DNA of 35,382 nt from Lawsonibacter sp900766145 (GTDB taxonomy: Bacteria > Bacillota > Clostridia > Oscillospirales > Oscillospiraceae): the NCBI RefSeq assembly GCF_030372275.1, contig NZ_JAUDDJ010000028.1; one strand, given 5' to 3'. How positions within the stretch are numbered: the first letter of the stretch is position 1; every line of letters begins with the position of its first letter. Made by a program: the position numbers and the translations under genes. Below are positions 30,739 to 35,382 of this stretch, piece after piece. The notes beneath the pieces were generated by a model. The model was given only the letters and a program-made list of their open reading frames with translations, did no database searches and was not told where the DNA came from.

Positions 30739-32193
30739 ATGAGTAGGCGCGCTGAGTATATATTCCCCTCTTCCAATGGATATGACTTTTTAGAGACATA
30801 TACGAAAATGCTATACGGAGAAAGAGGATGCTTCCGACACAACCTTGAGCGATATGTGTACAGCGAAGAGTTCCAAAAAGGTTGTCGTATGCCAAAAACT
30901 GTTGAAGAGATTCCTGAACTAACATTTGACAAAATTAAGCAACAGATTGCTTGGGAAGAGCACATGGCAAAGCGTTGTAGAGATATGATAGCAATTCTTG
31001 ATCAGCGTGAACGGGATAGGGCAATGACAGATCAGGATTATCTTGAGGTAGCCGGGATTATGGGCCTGTGTCCAGGACGGTGCGATTGGCATGAAACGCT
31101 GTTTCCACATGTGGTAGATCTTTTTGTCTCTTCAGAAGAGGAAGGAACTGCTATTTGGAAAAGCGTAGAAGAACAGATCAATGTTGTAAGAGTCATGGTC
31201 ACGGTAATGAGTGATGGGCTACGATGTGGGCATATCATTCGCCATAATGGGCGCGATATGTTTTCTATGGGCTATGTCCGTAATTTCTTTCGAGGAGAAA
31301 ATGCCTATAATGTTCGCTGCGAACCATCCATGTATAGAAAACAATCGACAGATCCAGCTGTCGCAAAAAAAGAAAAAATTGTTCATGTATTGAGGATGGC
31401 AGAATTTGCTTTATGGCTCAACAGCCTTTCTTTTGTGCAACAATGGCCGTTCGGAGATGTGTTCCATGGAGCAATTGCACAGCATTACGGAATTCCTACG
31501 AACGGAATTGATATTACAAGCGATTTAAAAACCGCAATGTTTTTTGCTTGTTGCAAATGGGAAAATAATGCCTGGAGACCCTTGTGGCCAGAGGAGTATG
31601 CGGAGAAAGACTCTAGAGACAGTATAAAATCACGCGGCGGTGACTCCCGATATGGGGTTCTATTTACTGCACCAGCTGACACATCGAACATGAGTACAGC
31701 CGCACGAATTCCAGAGTTGCATTTGGCACAGGTAACCCCTGTGGGTTACCAACCGTTTATGCGGTGTTCTAGTCAGAGTGCATATATGATAGAAGCTGGG
31801 CATCCATACGATCTCTATCAAGATCCAAGTTTTGCCAAGTACAAATTCCGTCTTACAAAAGAAATATGTGAATGGATTTACCAGGAGATGGATGAAGGAA
31901 AGAAGGTATATCCCAAAGAAATGTTTGGGAATTGTGATGATATCGTAGCTACCGTTAATGAGTTGAAGATTTTTTCAGAAGCCGCATTTCTTAAGGCTAC
32001 AGAGGGTATGAACGAAGAGGAGCGTTCTGCAATAGAAAAAAACTTGGCGATGGATGGGATAACAATTGTTTCACAGGTGCATCTATGTAGTGAGGAACGA
32101 AAAGCAGCATTGGAGAGGTGCTATTGGGAAGAGTTTCAAAAAAGCAATTACGCCACAATACGAGCACCTATTCGTATACAGCTTTGTATTTAA
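30739..32193 (+). CDS. FRG-domain protein
   Basis: A 484-aa protein. The FRG motif YVRNFFRGEN lies at 179-188, followed by the second signature AQHYGIPTNGIDITSD (247-262) and MFFACCKW, and a late RCSSQSAYMIEAG segment: a complete FRG domain. The N-terminal 175 residues are helical and not recognised. AGGATGG precedes the ATG. FRG domains are found in toxin and phage-defence proteins; the biochemical activity is uncertain. Composition is more AT-rich than upstream genes. The SIR2 gene follows about 200 bases later, so the two may form one defence unit. Confidence 0.8.
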   Translation: MSRRAEYIFPSSNGYDFLETYTKMLYGERGCFRHNLERYVYSEEFQKGCRMPKTVEEIPELTFDKIKQQIAWEEHMAKRCRDMIAILDQRERDRAMTDQDYLEVAGIMGLCPGRCDWHETLFPHVVDLFVSSEEEGTAIWKSVEEQINVVRVMVTVMSDGLRCGHIIRHNGRDMFSMGYVRNFFRGENAYNVRCEPSMYRKQSTDPAVAKKEKIVHVLRMAEFALWLNSLSFVQQWPFGDVFHGAIAQHYGIPTNGIDITSDLKTAMFFACCKWENNAWRPLWPEEYAEKDSRDSIKSRGGDSRYGVLFTAPADTSNMSTAARIPELHLAQVTPVGYQPFMRCSSQSAYMIEAGHPYDLYQDPSFAKYKFRLTKEICEWIYQEMDEGKKVYPKEMFGNCDDIVATVNELKIFSEAAFLKATEGMNEEERSAIEKNLAMDGITIVSQVHLCSEERKAALERCYWEEFQKSNYATIRAPIRIQLCI

Positions 32194-32394
32194 ATAACTT
32201 GAATGAAGCTTTTTTGAACATTTTGGAGGAAAGCAGAGTTTATTGTGTACGGAACCTTTGTAATATGGGGCGTTCAGTTTATATAGTTGTTGATCCATTT
32301 TTCAATATGTTTCACACATGCGGTGTTGTAGTTTAGCGGTTGATGAGGACATACCTCATTGTAAACCAAAATTTACTTCACAAAGGAGTTTATG
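32194..32394 (+). other. FRG-SIR2 intergenic region
   Basis: About 200 AT-rich bases with no gene. A TGAGG...CCTCA inverted repeat lies about 50 bases before the SIR2 start, and AT-rich blocks (for example TTTATATAG) could hold a promoter. I see no clear terminator, so read-through from FRG to SIR2 is possible. Confidence 0.4.
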
Positions 32395-35334
32395 ATGAAT
32401 AATCAAGAACTGCTTAAATATATTGACCTTTTTAGAGAAAAAGGAGAAAAAGGAAAGCTAGTCGTTTTTGTTGGAGCGGGAGTTTCATGTAATGTTAAAG
32501 GCATGCCCGATTGGAATGGTCTTATTCAGAATATGGCAAAGGCAATTGGCTATTCAAAGTGTATTTCTTGCAGATATAGAAGCGAGACTTGTGAAGACAA
32601 TTGCTTTTTCAAAAACGAATACTCTGCTGATGAATTTTTGAAAATACCACAATATGTATATAATACTGATAAAGCATTATATGATCAGATATTAACGGAA
32701 AGTATTTCTGCAGCAGGTGCTGATTCACCTTTGTCATCTGCTATTTTTGATATTAATCCAGCCCACATAATAACTACCAATTATGATCAACTGCTAGAAT
32801 CATCGGAAAATGTATTTTGTAAGCAATATCAGGTTATCGTACGAGACAAAGATCTTTTGAATGCAGATAAAAGTAAATATATAATAAAAATGCACGGAGA
32901 CCTATCTATACATGAAAGTATAGTTTTAAAAGAGCAAGACTATTTAAATTACTCTCAAAACCATGTATTAATAGAACTTTTCATTAAAGCGTTGTTGACC
33001 GATCACATTGTTTTATTTTTGGGATACTCGCTAAATGACTATAATATCAAGTTGATTATTAGCTGGCTTAACTACATGCGTTCTCAGAACGGAGCCTTAG
33101 AAGGAAATCGAAAAGTAGGATATATTGTTTTGGATCAACCGCAAATAGATGTTACACAGCGCGCCTACTTTAACTGTAACAATATTGGAGTAATTAATAT
33201 CAATAAAATGCCGCAAGTCCAAGACATTCCCGAGTCACTATCCAACGAAAAGGGTAAGCGGCTATATAGCTTTTTGCGGGTAATAGCTTATCCTTCTTTA
33301 GAAGAAAATATGTTTTCTATCGAAAGTGCTGTCCAATTTATGTCTCAGCATGTTTTTGTAAACGATGAACAGATATTAAAATTACTTTATGTAAAAAGCT
33401 ACACCGTCGCTGATGGAGAGTTGCGATTATTTTCTGATATCGATTACTCCCGTTTGGCAACATTTATGGAAACAAACACTGTGGATGCCAATAATCTGAA
33501 ACAACTATTTATAAACGCTGGCATAGTCTCAATGATCCACATGGACTTTAAAGATACTAAACGTTTTCTTATTGGAAAATTTTCAGAAAATAGTTTGTGC
33601 CAAGATAAGCTGTATAATCTTTATCTTTTGAATAAATATAGTGAAATTAAATCGCTGTTAGAAAGTAATTGTAATTCCTTTTCTTTGCTTGAAAAAGGGT
33701 TTTACGAAACCATTGTGGATGGTTATGACAAGATTTTTAAAAATTATAGCGATATTGATATTACACAATTTAGCACGGATGAAAAAGTGGCTTATCTACA
33801 TAATGCCGCTACAGTTAATGCGCTGAAAACTTTTCATGTTGACACAAGCAAGCCAAAACAGTTTATTCAAAACATTACCTTACATAAGGAAAGAGAATTA
33901 TTTTCTACCTATCTTGACATATATACTGGAAATACTAAAAAAAATTTTACCATGCAGACTGCATTGGAAGCATTAAAAAGAAATGTAAACGATAAAAATA
34001 CCGTATTTTTTGGCAGTACATCATGTGGAAAAATATATGAGATTAAACGGCTTGCAATGACAGAGTACTTTTTTTATTATAATAACCACATCCTATATCA
34101 AGGACTTGATGATCTAAAGAAGTTTTTTAGGCCATATATAGAAGCAATTATTTGTTCTAATAGTGATGCTGCCGAAGCTCCCAGTCATTTCTGGGATATG
34201 GAGATTGCAAATGAGAAATATCTTATAGGTTACATTGATCTGGATATTATAACAAAATTTATTTCCCCAAAAGATCTCAATGCTTTTATAGAAAAATACA
34301 ACGTTAGAAAACTTAATGTCAGAAAAAATGAAGTTCGGTTTCTAACAGAGTGTTTTCAAAATCTATGTAGCTCTATAATTACTGCGCAAACATATGGACA
34401 TAGGCAATCATCATTCTCGACACTGTCTAATCTCATTATCTTATTAAATTTAGTGGATTTAGAAGAGTTTGAGAAGAGAACTCTTGAAACCACTATTTTG
34501 AGTTTGGTGGTAAACAAAACTATTGCCCCAATTTTGTTCTCAATACGTTGGCCGGATTTTAGGCTCACGCTACAATCTCTGTCAAATCTTTGTGGATCAT
34601 TAAACTTCTCTCGTAATTTTGATGTTATACATAGCATTGTAAGCGATAAAAACTTTTTTGAGTATGCTGTAAATGTTAGCTTTGGAAGTTTGAAAAAGTT
34701 TATTAACCTTTTTTTGCCAGATAATAGTTCAATGGAAATAGAAGCTACAATAGAAAGGACAGATAATTTTTATGGGAAAATTATCTTATTACGTTTATTT
34801 TACCAACATATATTGGATATAAAAGTCCAAAGAATTTACCAAGAGTTTTTATCAGAAAATCTTTTAAAGCTACCAATAGAAGCTATATATGACTTCGTTT
34901 TTTCAGGATGGCTTACTTTAACTGCTGAAAAATCTGAAGAATTTTTAAAAGGAATATTGAAAGAAAATGGGAAACAAACGGATGGTGTACACTCTTTCCC
35001 GAATCCTGTTGAAATGAAACTGGAGTGCACTTATTTGTTATATATTAGCGATATAATAACTGACATTAGCAGTTTAAGTGAGTTAAGCGAAGGTAGGCCA
35101 CACCTGCAGTTTTTGTTGAATCCAGAAAAATTTGATTATGCTCAAGTTGATTTTTCAAATTATATGTGGGCAAATTTTGCTCGTTGTGAAAAATATATGA
35201 AATATTTTATTGCCCACAAAGATACTATTATCCCAAAAATAAAAGAACAGATTGAAAAAAATAATGCGACTGAAGAAGAGAAAAAAATTCTATATGGATT
35301 TTTGCTTGAGCGGAACGAAGTGTGGAAAATATAA
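32395..35334 (+). CDS. SIR2-domain defence protein
   Basis: A 979-aa protein with an N-terminal SIR2 domain (about 20-260): VVFVGAGVS (23-31), IITTNYDQLLE (125-135), KMHGDL (165-170, likely catalytic His167) and FLGYSLNDYNI (208-218). A Cys cluster C56, C59, C66, C70 is inserted after the first motif. The remaining 700 residues are helical without a recognised domain, probably a sensor or effector-control region. Family knowledge: bacterial SIR2 defence proteins deplete NAD+ after phage infection. CAAAGGAG precedes it; ATG 32395 has better spacing than ATG 32392. Strongly AT-rich, indicating foreign origin. Confidence 0.85.
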   Translation: MNNQELLKYIDLFREKGEKGKLVVFVGAGVSCNVKGMPDWNGLIQNMAKAIGYSKCISCRYRSETCEDNCFFKNEYSADEFLKIPQYVYNTDKALYDQILTESISAAGADSPLSSAIFDINPAHIITTNYDQLLESSENVFCKQYQVIVRDKDLLNADKSKYIIKMHGDLSIHESIVLKEQDYLNYSQNHVLIELFIKALLTDHIVLFLGYSLNDYNIKLIISWLNYMRSQNGALEGNRKVGYIVLDQPQIDVTQRAYFNCNNIGVININKMPQVQDIPESLSNEKGKRLYSFLRVIAYPSLEENMFSIESAVQFMSQHVFVNDEQILKLLYVKSYTVADGELRLFSDIDYSRLATFMETNTVDANNLKQLFINAGIVSMIHMDFKDTKRFLIGKFSENSLCQDKLYNLYLLNKYSEIKSLLESNCNSFSLLEKGFYETIVDGYDKIFKNYSDIDITQFSTDEKVAYLHNAATVNALKTFHVDTSKPKQFIQNITLHKERELFSTYLDIYTGNTKKNFTMQTALEALKRNVNDKNTVFFGSTSCGKIYEIKRLAMTEYFFYYNNHILYQGLDDLKKFFRPYIEAIICSNSDAAEAPSHFWDMEIANEKYLIGYIDLDIITKFISPKDLNAFIEKYNVRKLNVRKNEVRFLTECFQNLCSSIITAQTYGHRQSSFSTLSNLIILLNLVDLEEFEKRTLETTILSLVVNKTIAPILFSIRWPDFRLTLQSLSNLCGSLNFSRNFDVIHSIVSDKNFFEYAVNVSFGSLKKFINLFLPDNSSMEIEATIERTDNFYGKIILLRLFYQHILDIKVQRIYQEFLSENLLKLPIEAIYDFVFSGWLTLTAEKSEEFLKGILKENGKQTDGVHSFPNPVEMKLECTYLLYISDIITDISSLSELSEGRPHLQFLLNPEKFDYAQVDFSNYMWANFARCEKYMKYFIAHKDTIIPKIKEQIEKNNATEEEKKILYGFLLERNEVWKI

Positions 35335-35382
35335 AGCAGCCATATCAGAGGAAGTGTTTACTATTTCTTGGTGATTGGCATC

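Noticed and set aside
30739..35334. Naming the FRG/SIR2 pair as Thoeris, DSR, SIR2-HerA or SIR2-APAZ
   Set aside because: There is no TIR, HerA or Argonaute/APAZ gene nearby, and the SIR2 protein's C-terminal region cannot be tied to DSR proteins by eye, so no system name is given.
1..35382. CRISPR array, tRNA or rRNA genes
   Set aside because: No regularly spaced short repeats, cloverleaf-like stretch or rRNA signature was noticed when reading both strands; no cas-like protein is present.

Overview
The window looks like an accessory (genomic-island) region of a GC-rich gut-type Clostridia (Bacillota), possibly Oscillospiraceae or a relative. This is inferred from strong GGAGG ribosome-binding sites, the coding style, large serine recombinases and the families present; no rRNA or core housekeeping gene is available to confirm it.

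Layout. (1) 145-1650, minus strand: two related short XRE-type repressors flank a SLOG-fold (DUF1273/YpsA-like) gene. Operator-like repeats of TATAnGGATTAnC lie in front of the SLOG gene and the outer repressor. (2) 1850-2114: an extended -10 promoter and a structured leader containing an intrinsic-terminator-like hairpin just before the first gene of a long operon. (3) 2115-21140, plus strand: about 29 tightly packed genes, most with their own GGAGG-type site and several with 4-base overlaps. The recognisable products are immunity-type families from polymorphic-toxin loci: two DUF2262 proteins, an Imm17-like membrane protein, ankyrin+SUKH, a free SUKH (SMI1/KNR4), DUF5713, DUF6572-like, DUF4241, LRR+NTF2-like, DUF4259, Imm26-like+LRR, NADAR, and Imm51+DUF6881, together with several unrecognised small acidic proteins. 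No toxin or secretion gene is present, so I read this as an orphan poly-immunity array. A 73-bp direct repeat (the 3' end of DUF2262) flanks three genes and looks like a scar of cassette gain. The operon ends at a perfect 18-bp-stem terminator. (4) 21198-29668: an XRE gene whose ImmA/IrrE-like partner is cut off after about 20 codons by a recombinase module on the minus strand (metallophosphoesterase, large serine recombinase and a truncated recombinase remnant). A divergent, more complete plus-strand module follows: 46-aa small protein, serine recombinase, recombinase-domain protein without a catalytic domain, second serine recombinase, metallophosphoesterase, terminator. (5) 29701-30634: a DUF1016 N-terminal fragment running out of frame into a complete low-molecular-weight protein tyrosine phosphatase. 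(6) 30739-35334: an AT-rich pair encoding an FRG-domain protein and a 979-aa SIR2-domain protein, a probable anti-phage or abortive-infection cargo.

How it may work together (inference): the array would neutralise toxins delivered by neighbouring bacteria. The XRE/SLOG cluster and the leader terminator could set its expression. The adjacent serine-recombinase modules give a plausible route by which immunity genes and the FRG/SIR2 genes were accumulated in one island.
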